Of a DNA stretch of 64,000 nt, positions 37,830-46,904 are shown one piece after another. A program made the position numbers and the translations under genes. The notes beneath the pieces were generated by a model that saw only the letters and a list, made by a program, of their open reading frames with translations, did no database searches and had not been told where the DNA came from. The DNA comes from Caldilineaceae bacterium (lineage in GTDB: Bacteria; Chloroflexota; Anaerolineae; Caldilineales; Caldilineaceae): positions 1,749,022 to 1,813,021 of the forward strand of contig OY282376.1 of the NCBI GenBank assembly GCA_958295845.1, written 5' to 3'. Position 1 is the first letter of the stretch, and every line of letters begins with the position of its first letter.

Positions 37830-38774
37830 CTACGACTGTCCCGCCAGCCGCTGGATCTTGGAACTCGTCTCCCGCCACGATACCTTGCTCAGCCCCATCT
37901 TGACCCGTAGAGACTCATCCTTCATTCCTTGCCTGAAGTCCCGCACCGCGCTCGTCCAGCGCAACGTCTCAAAGCCCACCTGCACGCGCCGGATGCCCGC
38001 CCGGGTTCCCGCCTCCTCCAATACGTACTCGAGGTTGCGAGGCGTACACTCAAATAGAAAATTCTCAGGGCTGTACTGCTCCAGGTATTGGTCCAAAGGC
38101 CCCAGAATGGAGCCGGTCAAAGAGAGCCGCCGGTTCTTGTGAGCATAGCGCTCCTCCTCGTAGCGAATGAACACGGAGGGATCCTGCCCTTCGGGGCGTT
38201 CGATATCATCCAGCAGGATCTTGACCGCCTCGCTCTTCTTGATTCCGGTCTGCAACAATAGACTTACGAGGACGTACGGTCGAGCATCCGACTTCCTGCG
38301 GTCCCACAGCCAGTCTTGACAGGCCCGCATCAGCTTGCCGGCCTCATTGTTGTTCAGAATCACGGGCAGAGGCGTCCGGACCGAATGCTGGACGATTGGT
38401 TCAGCAGGGTCGGTACCGATTGCGCCGACGCTGTGCACCCACGAAAAGAAGACCTTCAGCGTCGTGATTCGCCGCGAAAGCGTCTTTGCGCTGCACGGCC
38501 GACCACGTTCACTTTGCATCCATTCAAGAAAATCCTCGAGATGCTGCGTCTGAATCTCTCGCAAAACGGCCGAGCCGTCCATGAAAGTTCGAAGTATCTT
38601 GAGATCGTTGGCAAATGCCTTGATCGTATTCTCGCTGAAGCCCTTCCGAACCATCTGCCCTTCATATTCGACGATCGCGTCCCCAAGCGGGGTCGTCGCC
38701 CTCAATGCAGGCGCAGCGCTTCCGTCTGGATCAACCTTCGCACCGGTTGCCTCTTGCGTCGAAATCTCGCTCAT
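37830..38774 (-). CDS. Tyrosine-recombinase-like protein lacking the catalytic residues
   Basis: 314 residues with XerC/D architecture. An N-terminal SAM-like core-binding domain (about 30-130, VRKGFSENTIKAFANDLKIL) is followed by a C-terminal integrase-like domain (about 137-300). The catalytic pentad is nearly absent: TGIKKSE has Lys179 for the first Arg, ETLRW has Glu269 for His but keeps Arg272, MGLSKVSW has Leu295 for His/Trp, and the Tyr position is RETSSKI. The frame is intact, so it is a maintained gene rather than debris. Likely a DNA-binding protein derived from a recombinase. Confidence 0.75.
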   Translation of the reverse strand: MSEISTQEATGAKVDPDGSAAPALRATTPLGDAIVEYEGQMVRKGFSENTIKAFANDLKILRTFMDGSAVLREIQTQHLEDFLEWMQSERGRPCSAKTLSRRITTLKVFFSWVHSVGAIGTDPAEPIVQHSVRTPLPVILNNNEAGKLMRACQDWLWDRRKSDARPYVLVSLLLQTGIKKSEAVKILLDDIERPEGQDPSVFIRYEEERYAHKNRRLSLTGSILGPLDQYLEQYSPENFLFECTPRNLEYVLEEAGTRAGIRRVQVGFETLRWTSAVRDFRQGMKDESLRVKMGLSKVSWRETSSKIQRLAGQS

Positions 38775-38985
38775 TACTTAACCTCTGGGTCTGATAACTG
38801 AGAAATGGTGCGCATACCATTTCACCTTGCGTATAGCCACATTCAAATATATCTCCCACCAACCGAAAAGGCAACACAGCCAATTCATGACTACCTGGAC
38901 AATGCAAGTCCGCGACGCTGAAATTTACGCGAAGGGCTCCCCTCTCCCTTCTGCACACGCATCCTCTATCAATTGCCGCGGTAAC

Positions 38986-39027
38986 TGACCCCTGACCCCT
39001 GACCCCTGACCCCTGACCCCTGACCCC
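38986..39027. repeat. Six tandem TGACCCC heptamers
   Basis: Six perfect copies of a 7-bp unit, followed by partial CCC. The array ends 24 bp upstream of the -35 box of the cox promoter. It belongs to the same style of heptamer tract as CCACTGA near 23.7 kb. It is too short-period for a CRISPR. Confidence 0.95.
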
Positions 39028-39051
39028 CGCAGTTCCCCGTCCCCCATTTCT

Positions 39052-39080
39052 TTGACATCTTTTGTGCCTTTTTGTACAAT
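39052..39080 (+). promoter_or_regulatory. Near-consensus sigma-70 promoter of the cox operon
   Basis: Perfect TTGACA (39052-39057), a 17-bp spacer and TACAAT (39075-39080). The start is predicted near 39087, which excludes the longer in-frame N-terminus of coxB and supports the ATG at 39192. Confidence 0.85.
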
Positions 39081-39191
39081 GTCGTTCGGGTGACGCATCC
39101 ACACAACCATAGTCTGCAACACCTTTTCCGGTTGCACACCCGCAGCGCTATCAGCAAGACGATTCAGTCTGGGACCACTGAGGATAGATGT

Positions 39192-39911
39192 ATGGCGAGC
39201 AACCGTCGACACTTTATCATCGCATCCGTGTTGATTGTGATCTGTACACTAATCGTGTACTGGGTGCTGGACACCGTACTCCTCAAACCGGCAGCAGCAG
39301 TCGTCGAAGCCGGCCCTATCGACTACCTCTTTGACCTGCACATCTGGCTGATTGCCTTTCTCTTCGCCCTTGTAGGTGTTTTCATGTGCTACGCTCTGAT
39401 CGTCTTCCGTGCACGCGGCGATGAAGGAGACGGCGAGCACATTCACGGCAACGGCCTCCTCGAGATCATCTGGACCGTAGTGCCCTGCTTCGTGGTCGTC
39501 TACTTCGCCTGGATCGGTACCACCATGTTGATCGATCTGACCGAGGCGCATCCTGACGAATACGTTGTCAGCGCCGAAGGACGGCAGTGGAGTTGGCTCT
39601 TCACCTATCCGGAGAGCGGCGCCGTCACGCCCGATCTGGTCCTGCCCGTAGACACGCCCATCCGCATGGACCTGACATCAGACGATGTCTTGCATAACTT
39701 CTGGGTGCCGGAGTTCCGTGTCAAACAGGACACCGTTCCCGGCATGGTTACTTACGTCCGCTTCACACCTAATCTGATTGGCGAATATGTGCTGCGCTGC
39801 GCCGAGCTGTGCGGTACCAACCACAGCGGAATGCTGGCCACCGTGCGCGTTGTCAGCCAGGAAGAATTTAAGCTCTGGCAATCTGAGCAAGTCGCCCAGC
39901 TGCAAGAATAA
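39192..39911 (+). CDS. coxB: Cytochrome c oxidase subunit II
   Basis: 239 residues. Two membrane helices (about 10-30 and 50-75) precede a periplasmic cupredoxin domain holding the CuA centre: His168 (HNFWVPEF), then Cys203, Glu205, Cys207, His211 and Met214 (CAELCGTNHSGM). QWSW provides the aromatic electron-entry patch. There is no fused cytochrome c domain, so the donor is a separate carrier. GAGGAT precedes the ATG. First gene of the oxidase operon. Confidence 0.97.
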   Translation: MASNRRHFIIASVLIVICTLIVYWVLDTVLLKPAAAVVEAGPIDYLFDLHIWLIAFLFALVGVFMCYALIVFRARGDEGDGEHIHGNGLLEIIWTVVPCFVVVYFAWIGTTMLIDLTEAHPDEYVVSAEGRQWSWLFTYPESGAVTPDLVLPVDTPIRMDLTSDDVLHNFWVPEFRVKQDTVPGMVTYVRFTPNLIGEYVLRCAELCGTNHSGMLATVRVVSQEEFKLWQSEQVAQLQE

Positions 39912-39999
39912 TGCGCCTCACCACAGCGATGAGGCATGGCAATGCCGCTCGCGCTCTTTATTGCAGGTCAGTCTCGAAACGCCTGGTAGGAGACTCTCA

Positions 40000-41883
40000 A
40001 TGTCGCTTTTCACGCTAGGAATCGCACGCGGCCTCGTCGGCCAGGTACTTGGCATGGTCATCGGTATGCTGCTGACCTGCGCCGTGCGAATACTGCTGGG
40101 CTGGGAAGCCTGGGCCGCCGAACCGGCCTGGACCGTCGGCTCCGTCTGCAGTATCATCGGCTTCCTCCTCGGCGTCGGCTCGCTGGATGACTGGTTGAAA
40201 TGGACCAGAGGCATCCAAACGCCTTTGGTCCACGGGCCTCCCGTCGACAAGCCGGCCTGGACCCGCTACTTCAGCGTCGACTACAACCACAAAGTCATCG
40301 GCGTCCAGTATACCGTCTGGGGAATACTCCTCCTCATGGTCGGCGGAACCGTCGCCATGATTTTCCGCACCGAGCTGGCGCGCAGCGGCCTTCAGTTCCT
40401 CGGCCTCGACTTGTACAACAGTTTTATCGGCATGCACGGGATGATCATGATCTTCGCCATCCTCCTTGGCGTTGGCGGCATGGGCAACTACCTTGTCCCG
40501 CTGATGATCGGCGCCGAGGACATGGCCTTTCCCCGCCTCAACGCACTCGGATTCTGGTTCAACGTGCCCGGCAGCATTCTTCTATTGCTCAGCCTCTTTA
40601 TCGGCGGCTGGGACGCCGGCTGGACCGCCTATCCGCCGCTCAGCGCACGCGGGCCAATCGGCTATCAGCTCTTCTTCCTGGGCGTGTTCGCCATCGGCCT
40701 GTCCTCCATCGTAGGCTCTCTGAACCTGCTGGTTACCCTGCTGCGCATGCGCCCAGCGGGAATGAGCCTCTTCCGCATGCCCATCTTCTGTTGGGCCGTT
40801 TTTGCCACCAGCCTGATCCAGCTCACCGCAACCCAGTTGATCGGCACCAGCTTCCTGATGGTCTCTGTCCAGCGGGCCATCGGAATGGGCTTTTTCGACC
40901 CCCGCGGAATCCTGGGTGAAGTCAGCCCCATGGTCGGCGGCGGAGACCCGGTCCTCTTCCAGCACCTGTTCTGGTTCTACAGCCACCCAGCCGTCTATAT
41001 CTTTGTGCTGCCAGGCCTGGGCATTGTCAGCGAGCTGCTGCCTGTCTTCTCCCGCAAGCCTCTGTTCGGATACAAGTGGATCGCCCTTTCCAGCATGGCT
41101 ATCGCCATCGTCGGCTTCATCGTCTGGGGCCACCATATGTTCGTGTCCGGCTACAACGACATCCTCCGCATCCCCTTCATGTACGCCACGCTGCTTGTCG
41201 CCATCCCCACGGGTGTCAAATTCTTCAGCTGGCTCGGAACAATTTGGGGCGGAAAGGTCCATTTCGATACGCCCATGCTCTTCGTCCTCGGCGCCATCAG
41301 CGTTTTCCTGATCGGCGGCCTGACAGGACCAATCCTGGCCACCGTGCCCACCGACCTCCCGTTGCACGACTCCTACTTCGTGGTTGGCCACTTTCACGCC
41401 ACCATGTTCGGCGGCTTTGTCTTCCCGTTCTTCGCCGCCCTATACTACTGGTTCCCCAAAGTAACCGGGCGCATGTACAACGAAAAGCTCGGCAAGATCC
41501 ATTTCTTCATCATGACCCCGGCCTTCTGGGTGCAAACCCTGGGACAGATGGGCGTAGGCGTAATGGGTATGCGCCGTCGCATCGCCGACTACGACCCAAC
41601 CCTGGGCCAAGGTCAGATCGAGAACTGGCAAATGGCCGTTACCATCGCCGGATTCGCCATCGCTTTCGGCGTGATGCTGATGCTGTGGAACTTCTTCCAA
41701 AATGCGGAAGTAGGCGTGTCAGCCGGCGACAACCCCTGGCGCTCCCGCTCACCAGAATGGCAAATCCCCTCGCCGATTCCGGAACACAGCTTCCCAGCGC
41801 CTTTGAAGGTCGTGGGTGAACCCTACGACTATGGCTTAGCCGACTCAGGTTACGTAACAACCACTTCACCAGGCGACGACTAG
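40000..41883 (+). CDS. coxA: Cytochrome c oxidase subunit I (A2-type heme-copper oxidase)
   Basis: 627-residue catalytic subunit with at least 12 membrane helices. One heme ligand lies near His146 (IGMHGMIMIF). The CuB ligands are His329 (YSHPAVY), His378 and His379 (WGHHMF), and His464 and His466 (GHFHATMFGG) are the distal heme ligands. The usual HPEVY Glu is replaced by Ala331 in a YSHPAV motif, which is the A2-type signature where Tyr/Ser serve the D-channel exit. The N-terminus carries two extra hydrophobic segments of about 70 residues. AGGAG precedes ATG 40000. Confidence 0.97.
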   Translation: MSLFTLGIARGLVGQVLGMVIGMLLTCAVRILLGWEAWAAEPAWTVGSVCSIIGFLLGVGSLDDWLKWTRGIQTPLVHGPPVDKPAWTRYFSVDYNHKVIGVQYTVWGILLLMVGGTVAMIFRTELARSGLQFLGLDLYNSFIGMHGMIMIFAILLGVGGMGNYLVPLMIGAEDMAFPRLNALGFWFNVPGSILLLLSLFIGGWDAGWTAYPPLSARGPIGYQLFFLGVFAIGLSSIVGSLNLLVTLLRMRPAGMSLFRMPIFCWAVFATSLIQLTATQLIGTSFLMVSVQRAIGMGFFDPRGILGEVSPMVGGGDPVLFQHLFWFYSHPAVYIFVLPGLGIVSELLPVFSRKPLFGYKWIALSSMAIAIVGFIVWGHHMFVSGYNDILRIPFMYATLLVAIPTGVKFFSWLGTIWGGKVHFDTPMLFVLGAISVFLIGGLTGPILATVPTDLPLHDSYFVVGHFHATMFGGFVFPFFAALYYWFPKVTGRMYNEKLGKIHFFIMTPAFWVQTLGQMGVGVMGMRRRIADYDPTLGQGQIENWQMAVTIAGFAIAFGVMLMLWNFFQNAEVGVSAGDNPWRSRSPEWQIPSPIPEHSFPAPLKVVGEPYDYGLADSGYVTTTSPGDD

Positions 41884-41947
41884 CAACTCAGGTACAGTTC
41901 TGGGAAAGTTTGCACTACGGCGGATTAGCATCAAGAAGAGAGTTCTA

Positions 41948-42169
41948 ATGAGCGAACACAGCCCCACCAAACGCAAAACAGCCATCTATCGCGAAGGAAT
42001 CATCGTCGCTGTCGTCCTGGCGATTCTGACGCTAGTGGAGTATTACGCCGCAATAACTCCGCCTTTTGACTCCTTCGCAATTCTGATGATACTGGCGCTG
42101 TTGAAAGCCATCCTTGTTGTGAACTATTTCATGCACATTCGCAGTGTCTGGTCGGAGGGTGATCACTGA
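41948..42169 (+). CDS. Cytochrome c oxidase subunit IV (prokaryotic type)
   Basis: 73 residues with two hydrophobic segments (GIIVAVVLAILTLVEYYAAI and ILMILALLKAILVVNYFMHI). The ending NYFMHIRSVW is typical of small subunit IV of caa3-like oxidases. GAGAG lies upstream of the ATG, and the stop overlaps the coxC start in TGATG. Confidence 0.9.
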   Translation: MSEHSPTKRKTAIYREGIIVAVVLAILTLVEYYAAITPPFDSFAILMILALLKAILVVNYFMHIRSVWSEGDH

Positions 42170-42843
42170 TGACTGTTACCACCGCTGAACACGGTCACGA
42201 ACACGACCACGCCGCAGATGATCATCACCACGACGGCGAAGTAGACCTGCCAACCTACCAGGAGTACACGCGCCGCAACCGCCTGGGCATGTGGCTGTTC
42301 TTCGCCTCGGAAGCCTTCCTCTTCCTCGGCCTGCTTGTCACGCGCTTCTACCTCTGGCGCGGCCCTCACGGCGAAGTCGTCCGGCCCGAGCTGGACCAGT
42401 TCGCCGGCCTCGTCGTAACCGCTGTCCTGTTGCTCAGCAGCTACTTCATGAATCGCGCCGAGGTCTCGATCGCCAACGACAAGCGCACCGATTTCCTGGT
42501 CAGCCTACTTGTCACAGCCGGGCTCGGCACTGCATTTCTGGTCGGCGTTGTCGTTTGGGAATGGGGAATGTTCCCCGGCATCGTGAAAGGGCATCTTAAG
42601 CCTACCGACGGTGTTTTCGGCGCAGTGGTCTTCGGCATGACCGGCATGCACGCTTTGCACGTCCTCTCCGGTGTCATCCTGATTCTCAACGTCTGGTGGC
42701 TGGGGCGTAAGGGCGATTTCTCTAGCGAACGGCACTGGGGCGTCGAGGCCTGCGCCATCTACTGGCACTATGTTGACCTGGTGTGGATCTTCTTCTATCC
42801 CGCCATTTACCTGATTGGATCTACGATCGAAGTGCCTCACTGA
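42169..42843 (+). CDS. coxC: Cytochrome c oxidase subunit III
   Basis: 224 residues with about five membrane helices. GMWLFFASEAFLFLGLL, the GMTGMHALHVLSG segment and EACAIYWHYVDLVWIFFYPA are hallmarks. The N-terminus is rich in His (HGHEHDHAADDHHHD), unusual for this subunit and possibly metal-binding. It is the five-helix form rather than the seven-helix mitochondrial type. It starts on the last base of the subunit IV stop. Confidence 0.96.
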   Translation: MTVTTAEHGHEHDHAADDHHHDGEVDLPTYQEYTRRNRLGMWLFFASEAFLFLGLLVTRFYLWRGPHGEVVRPELDQFAGLVVTAVLLLSSYFMNRAEVSIANDKRTDFLVSLLVTAGLGTAFLVGVVVWEWGMFPGIVKGHLKPTDGVFGAVVFGMTGMHALHVLSGVILILNVWWLGRKGDFSSERHWGVEACAIYWHYVDLVWIFFYPAIYLIGSTIEVPH

Positions 42844-42895
42844 CAGCAACTTCGCCTCCGCGACGTTTGCATAGAACGACCCGGCACTGTCGCAT

Positions 42896-43831
42896 ATGAA
42901 TCCGCTAACTAGAGCGCTCCTCCTTTCCTGGGACCTCCGCCCCGAGATCCTGGTGACACTAATCGTGTTGGGAGCGCTTCACTTTGCCGGTTGGCTCAGA
43001 CTGCGGCGGCGCAGCGATGGGCGCTTTGCCAACTGCTGGCGCCTTGCCTCCTACACCGGTGGCATGTTAGTCCTGGCCCTGGCGCTGCTCTCCCCCATCG
43101 CTGTCCTTAGCGGACAGCTGTTTTCCATCCACATGGTGCAGCATCTCCTCCTGATGATGGTTGCACCGCCGCTCATCCTCCTGGCAAACCCGTTCCCGAC
43201 CTTTCTATGGGCCCTGCCCACACCAATGCGCACTGCGGTCGCCACCGCCTTTCGCCGGCTGGCCGTCTGGTTGGCCCGTGACGCCATTCTGAGCCGCAGC
43301 CTGCTCAAAGCCATTGCCCCCGGCAGTGCCTGGGCCCTTTACGTCCTCATCTTCTTCGCCTGGCACGATGGCAACGCCTACAGTCTTGCGCTCCGCTTCG
43401 GCGCCGTGCATGGGCTGGAGCATTTCACCTTTATCGGCGCCGCGCTTCTCTTCTGGTGGCACGTCACCGGTGCCGCGCCGCGCCTCCACCCGAAGCCCGC
43501 CCAGTGGCTGCGTGTCGCCTACGTGCTGGCAATGATCCCGCCCAACATGCTGCTGGGTGTAGCCCTTTCCTTCGCCCAAACGCCCATCTATCCCTACTAC
43601 GAGTCCGTGCCCCGGCTGTACGGTCTCAGCGTCTTGGATGATCAAGTATGGGGTGGGCTGATTATGTGGATTCCCGGCAGTATGATGTATGTGATCGCCG
43701 CGTTGGCTCTTCTGGCCCGTCTGCTAGCGAGCGCCGAACAGAAGGCCCGCGTCCGCAAACCCCATCCGCCTGTGATGGGTCTCGCACAGCCCCCCAACCA
43801 CGGCGGCCCTACAGCGCTGGCCTGTGGCTAG
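42896..43831 (+). CDS. ctaG: CtaG-type (caa3) cytochrome oxidase assembly factor
   Basis: 311 residues with about seven membrane helices. FSIHMVQHLLLMMVAPPLIL and WHDGNAYSLALRFGAVHGLEHF plus LLFWWHV are the caa3_CtaG signatures, with conserved His residues for copper. Required for copper delivery to the oxidase in relatives such as Bacillus. Located 52 bp after coxC in the operon. Confidence 0.92.
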   Translation: MNPLTRALLLSWDLRPEILVTLIVLGALHFAGWLRLRRRSDGRFANCWRLASYTGGMLVLALALLSPIAVLSGQLFSIHMVQHLLLMMVAPPLILLANPFPTFLWALPTPMRTAVATAFRRLAVWLARDAILSRSLLKAIAPGSAWALYVLIFFAWHDGNAYSLALRFGAVHGLEHFTFIGAALLFWWHVTGAAPRLHPKPAQWLRVAYVLAMIPPNMLLGVALSFAQTPIYPYYESVPRLYGLSVLDDQVWGGLIMWIPGSMMYVIAALALLARLLASAEQKARVRKPHPPVMGLAQPPNHGGPTALACG

Positions 43832-43915
43832 CCGTTGCCCTGGCTCGGACTGGTGCCCGACAAACGATGGGGCACGGTCCGGCAAGCAGGCATTCTGAGA
43901 ATACCGGACACTTCG

Positions 43916-44590
43916 ATGTGTTTTTCTAAGTACACCCTTTGTGCCGCAACACTTGCTCTGATACTGCTGGCCGGGACCCTCCTGCCGCTGCCCCTTATGG
44001 CTCACGGTGGCATTGGCGTGCAACACCTGAACAACATCCCTGCCGGCCCCTACCGGGTCTATGTCTGGTCCGACCCGGAGCCGCCCGAGGTAGGCGAATA
44101 CCACGTAACCATTGCCTTGACCGAGAACATCGAAGGCGACTCCACTGGCCTGGCCGGCGGGCCCGTTCTCGATGCCTCTGTAACCATCGAGCTTGTGCAC
44201 TTGGACAGCGGCGAGTCGCTCAGCGCCCTGGCGACCCACGAAGACGCCCTCAATAAGCTGTTCTACGAAGCCTCTTTTGAACCGCCCCACAAGGGTAACT
44301 GGTCGGTGCAAGTAAGTATCTTCCCCCCCGGCTGTGATGGAGCCCAAGGCAGCGGGGAAAACCAGGGTGGCGACGCACTGGCTCCCTGCGATGCCGAGCA
44401 GGTCGTTTCCTATCAGGATGAGATTCTCCCCAAAGCCTTCCCATGGCGGGCTCTTCTCGGCGGCCTCCTCTCCATCTTGTTGCTATTGGGCGCGATCGCC
44501 CTCTATTGGGCAACAAAGCCGCCCGCCGAGCTCGAAGACCCCGTACCAGTCAAGCAACGCGATCCGGCGCCTGCCGGAGGGCCCTCGTAA
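43916..44590 (+). CDS. YtkA/FixH-like secreted membrane-anchored protein
   Basis: 224 residues from the ATG at 43916. An N-terminal signal/anchor (TLALILLAGTLLPLPLMAHG) is followed by a beta-sandwich-like domain with GPYRVYVWSDPEPPEVGEYH and VTIELVHLDSG, and a C-terminal membrane helix (ALLGGLLSILLLLGAIALYW). The two Cys in PPGCDG and APCDAE may form a disulfide or bind copper. Position between ctaG and SURF1 suggests help in oxidase assembly or copper handling. Domain match to YtkA/FixH is by pattern only. Confidence 0.7.
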   Translation: MCFSKYTLCAATLALILLAGTLLPLPLMAHGGIGVQHLNNIPAGPYRVYVWSDPEPPEVGEYHVTIALTENIEGDSTGLAGGPVLDASVTIELVHLDSGESLSALATHEDALNKLFYEASFEPPHKGNWSVQVSIFPPGCDGAQGSGENQGGDALAPCDAEQVVSYQDEILPKAFPWRALLGGLLSILLLLGAIALYWATKPPAELEDPVPVKQRDPAPAGGPS

Positions 44591-45468
44591 TGGTCGGGCT
44601 CCCCGAAACCCGTTCCGGGAGTCGACGCCCATCATGGGACTTACGACGCCGGCTGTCCGATCTGAGAAAAACTGCCCCCTCGGCCCGAGAGATCGCAAGA
44701 ACCCTTGCGCTCCTCTTCGGCCGCCGCTGGTGGTGGAAGACGCTCATTCTTCTTCTCGCCATGGCAATAATGGCCTCCCTTGGTTTCTGGCAGCTCGACC
44801 GTCTGGACCAGAGGCGGGCATACAATCAGCAACGCCAGGCCGCGCTCGCCGCGCCGCCAATAGAGCTCACGGGCACGCCCTTGCCCCAAGGTGACCTTCG
44901 CGACCGCCAGACCACTGTGCAGGGCGAGTTCGACTATGCCCGCCAGGTGGCAATCCGCAATCAAAACTACGTCGGCCAACCCGGGTTCCACCTTGTGACC
45001 CCTCTCCTCATCGCAGGTTCCGACAAAGCCGTCCTGGTCAATCGCGGCTGGATCCCAGTCGAAGAGTCCGAACCTGCAACCTGGCGCCGTCTCGATGAAC
45101 AGCAGAGCGGCCCGCAATTTGGCATCCTTCAGGCGACCCGCCGCCGACCTGACGGTACCGTGTCACCAATACCGCAGGACACCGTCACCGGCTGGTACCG
45201 GCTCGACATTGAGGCCATCGAACAGACCTTGCCTTACCCGCTGTTGCCCATCGTCCTGCAACTGACGCCTGGCAATGGTGAAACGTTTAGTTCAAGCCGC
45301 ACGCGAGCCGCGGGCGATCCGGCAGCTCTTCCCCATCGCATCGAGCCGGACTTTACGTTCTCCGAGGGCAACCACTTCAGTTACGCGCTTCAGTGGTTCG
45401 GCTTCGCCATAATCGCAGCTGTCGTGTACATTTCCGTTGCCCGCAGGGCAGAATTCAACGACAACTGA
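44590..45468 (+). CDS. SURF1 family cytochrome oxidase assembly protein
   Basis: 292 residues; its start overlaps the previous stop (TAATG). First helix LILLLAMAIMASLGFWQLDR with the GxWQLxR SURF1 signature, LNR-style VLVNRGWIPVEE, and a second helix near the C-terminus (HFSYALQWFGFAIIAAVVYI) with the QWFGF motif. SURF1 inserts heme a into subunit I. The N-terminal ~40 residues are basic and variable. Last gene of the oxidase operon. Confidence 0.93.
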   Translation: MVGLPETRSGSRRPSWDLRRRLSDLRKTAPSAREIARTLALLFGRRWWWKTLILLLAMAIMASLGFWQLDRLDQRRAYNQQRQAALAAPPIELTGTPLPQGDLRDRQTTVQGEFDYARQVAIRNQNYVGQPGFHLVTPLLIAGSDKAVLVNRGWIPVEESEPATWRRLDEQQSGPQFGILQATRRRPDGTVSPIPQDTVTGWYRLDIEAIEQTLPYPLLPIVLQLTPGNGETFSSSRTRAAGDPAALPHRIEPDFTFSEGNHFSYALQWFGFAIIAAVVYISVARRAEFNDN

Positions 45469-45591
45469 GCAAGCGATAGGGAAATTACCTACACCAGGCC
45501 GGGCCGGCTGGAAGTTCGAGGACAAGCAAATTACTGAGGGACCTGTGCAGACAAAAACTGATTCCCTTCCCGTATTCTCACTCCAGATCGA

Positions 45592-46818
45592 GTGTGCCGC
45601 GTGAGCAACAACCGCAAACTCGTCGTTGTAGCCATAATCTCCGCCTCGCTTGCTGTGATGATCAGTTCCGGAATCCGATCCAGCTTCGGCCTCTTCCTCG
45701 CGCCAATCACCGAAACGCTCGGCACAGGCCGCGAAAACCTGAGCATCGCCTTCGCCGTCAATAACCTCGTATTCGGCCTGCCCCTGGTTGGCCTCCTCTC
45801 TGACCGTTTCGGCCCGCGGCAGGTGGTCATCCTGGGTTCGGTCTTGTACGCCGCCGGCCTGGTTCTGGTGACTTTCATTACAACGACCATTGGGCTGGTA
45901 TTTTCATTCGGTCTGCTGGTGGGCATCGGGCTCAGCGCTACCTCCTATGTCGTCGTGTTGGGGGCCGTGGCCCAACTGGTCACAGAAGACCAACGCAGCC
46001 GGGTATTCGGCCTCATCACCGCAATGGGTTCCGCAGGCATGTTCGTGGTCCCTCCTTTGGCCCAACTGCTCCTGTCAGGTCTTGGCTGGCAAGGCGCCGT
46101 CTACGTCCTCGCAGCAGTACCCGCAGTCGTCGCGCTGATGGCATTCGGGCTACCCCGGCGGCCCGGTACACAACTGCATGGCGCGCAACAGCCGCATGTG
46201 GACGAGCCATTTCGCAAAGTACTGGACAGGGCCTTGCGTCATCGAGGCTTTCTCCTCCTGACGACTGGTTTCTTCGTTTGCGGTTTTCATGTCGCTTTCA
46301 TCGGCGCCCATCTGCCCGCCTACCTGGGCGACAAAGGTCTGCCGGAATTCGTTGCCGCCGGCGCGCTGGCGCTGGTGGGGGCATTCAACATCCTGGGGTC
46401 CATGACCTTCGGCTGGCTGGGTGACCGGTACTCACGTAAGTACATGTTGAGCCTTATCTACTTGGGACGGGCTATCGTCATCCTGATTTTCCTTCTCACC
46501 CCCGTTACACGTACCTCAGCTCTGGTATTCGGAGGGGCGATCGGCTTCCTTTGGCTTGCCACCGTTCCCCTCACCAGCGGAACCGTGGCCCATTTCTTTG
46601 GGGCCCGTTATCTTTCTACTCTCTACGGCATCGCCTTCTTCAGCCATCAAATCGGCGCCTTCATCGGCGTGTGGCTGGGAGGTCGATTCTATGATGCTAT
46701 AGGCTCTTACACGCCTATTTGGATCGCAGGTATCGCACTCGGCGTTTTCGCCGCACTCGTCCACTTGCCAATCCCTGAACGCGCAGAACTCTCAACTGCC
46801 CCCGCCGCAGCAGATTAA
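45592..46818 (+). CDS. MFS transporter (oxalate/formate antiporter-like)
   Basis: 408 residues with twelve predicted helices. The MFS loop motif appears as LLSDRFGPRQVVILG between helices 2 and 3, and as WLGDRYSRKYML in the second half. The segment SSGIRSSFGLFLAPIT resembles the monocarboxylate/oxalate-formate group. The start is GTG at 45592 or GTG at 45601; no ribosome site decides. The substrate is probably an organic acid, uncertain. Confidence 0.85.
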   Translation: MCRVSNNRKLVVVAIISASLAVMISSGIRSSFGLFLAPITETLGTGRENLSIAFAVNNLVFGLPLVGLLSDRFGPRQVVILGSVLYAAGLVLVTFITTTIGLVFSFGLLVGIGLSATSYVVVLGAVAQLVTEDQRSRVFGLITAMGSAGMFVVPPLAQLLLSGLGWQGAVYVLAAVPAVVALMAFGLPRRPGTQLHGAQQPHVDEPFRKVLDRALRHRGFLLLTTGFFVCGFHVAFIGAHLPAYLGDKGLPEFVAAGALALVGAFNILGSMTFGWLGDRYSRKYMLSLIYLGRAIVILIFLLTPVTRTSALVFGGAIGFLWLATVPLTSGTVAHFFGARYLSTLYGIAFFSHQIGAFIGVWLGGRFYDAIGSYTPIWIAGIALGVFAALVHLPIPERAELSTAPAAAD

Positions 46819-46904
46819 GCGACTACACTGCACAAAAACTGGTGCCGCGACCTAAAATCAATACCCTCGATCACTCACCTTCCATTCTCAGACAAGGATT
46901 CCCA

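Larger units (their letters stand above)
38775..39191. other. Upstream region of the cytochrome oxidase operon
   Basis: 417 bp between the divergent recombinase-like gene and coxB. It contains six perfect TGACCCC repeats, then a near-consensus promoter and a ~105-nt leader for coxB. No credible ORF was seen. Confidence 0.7.

Noticed and set aside
38986..39027. Possible CRISPR array
   Set aside because: Repeat unit is 7 bp with no spacers; it is a simple tandem repeat.
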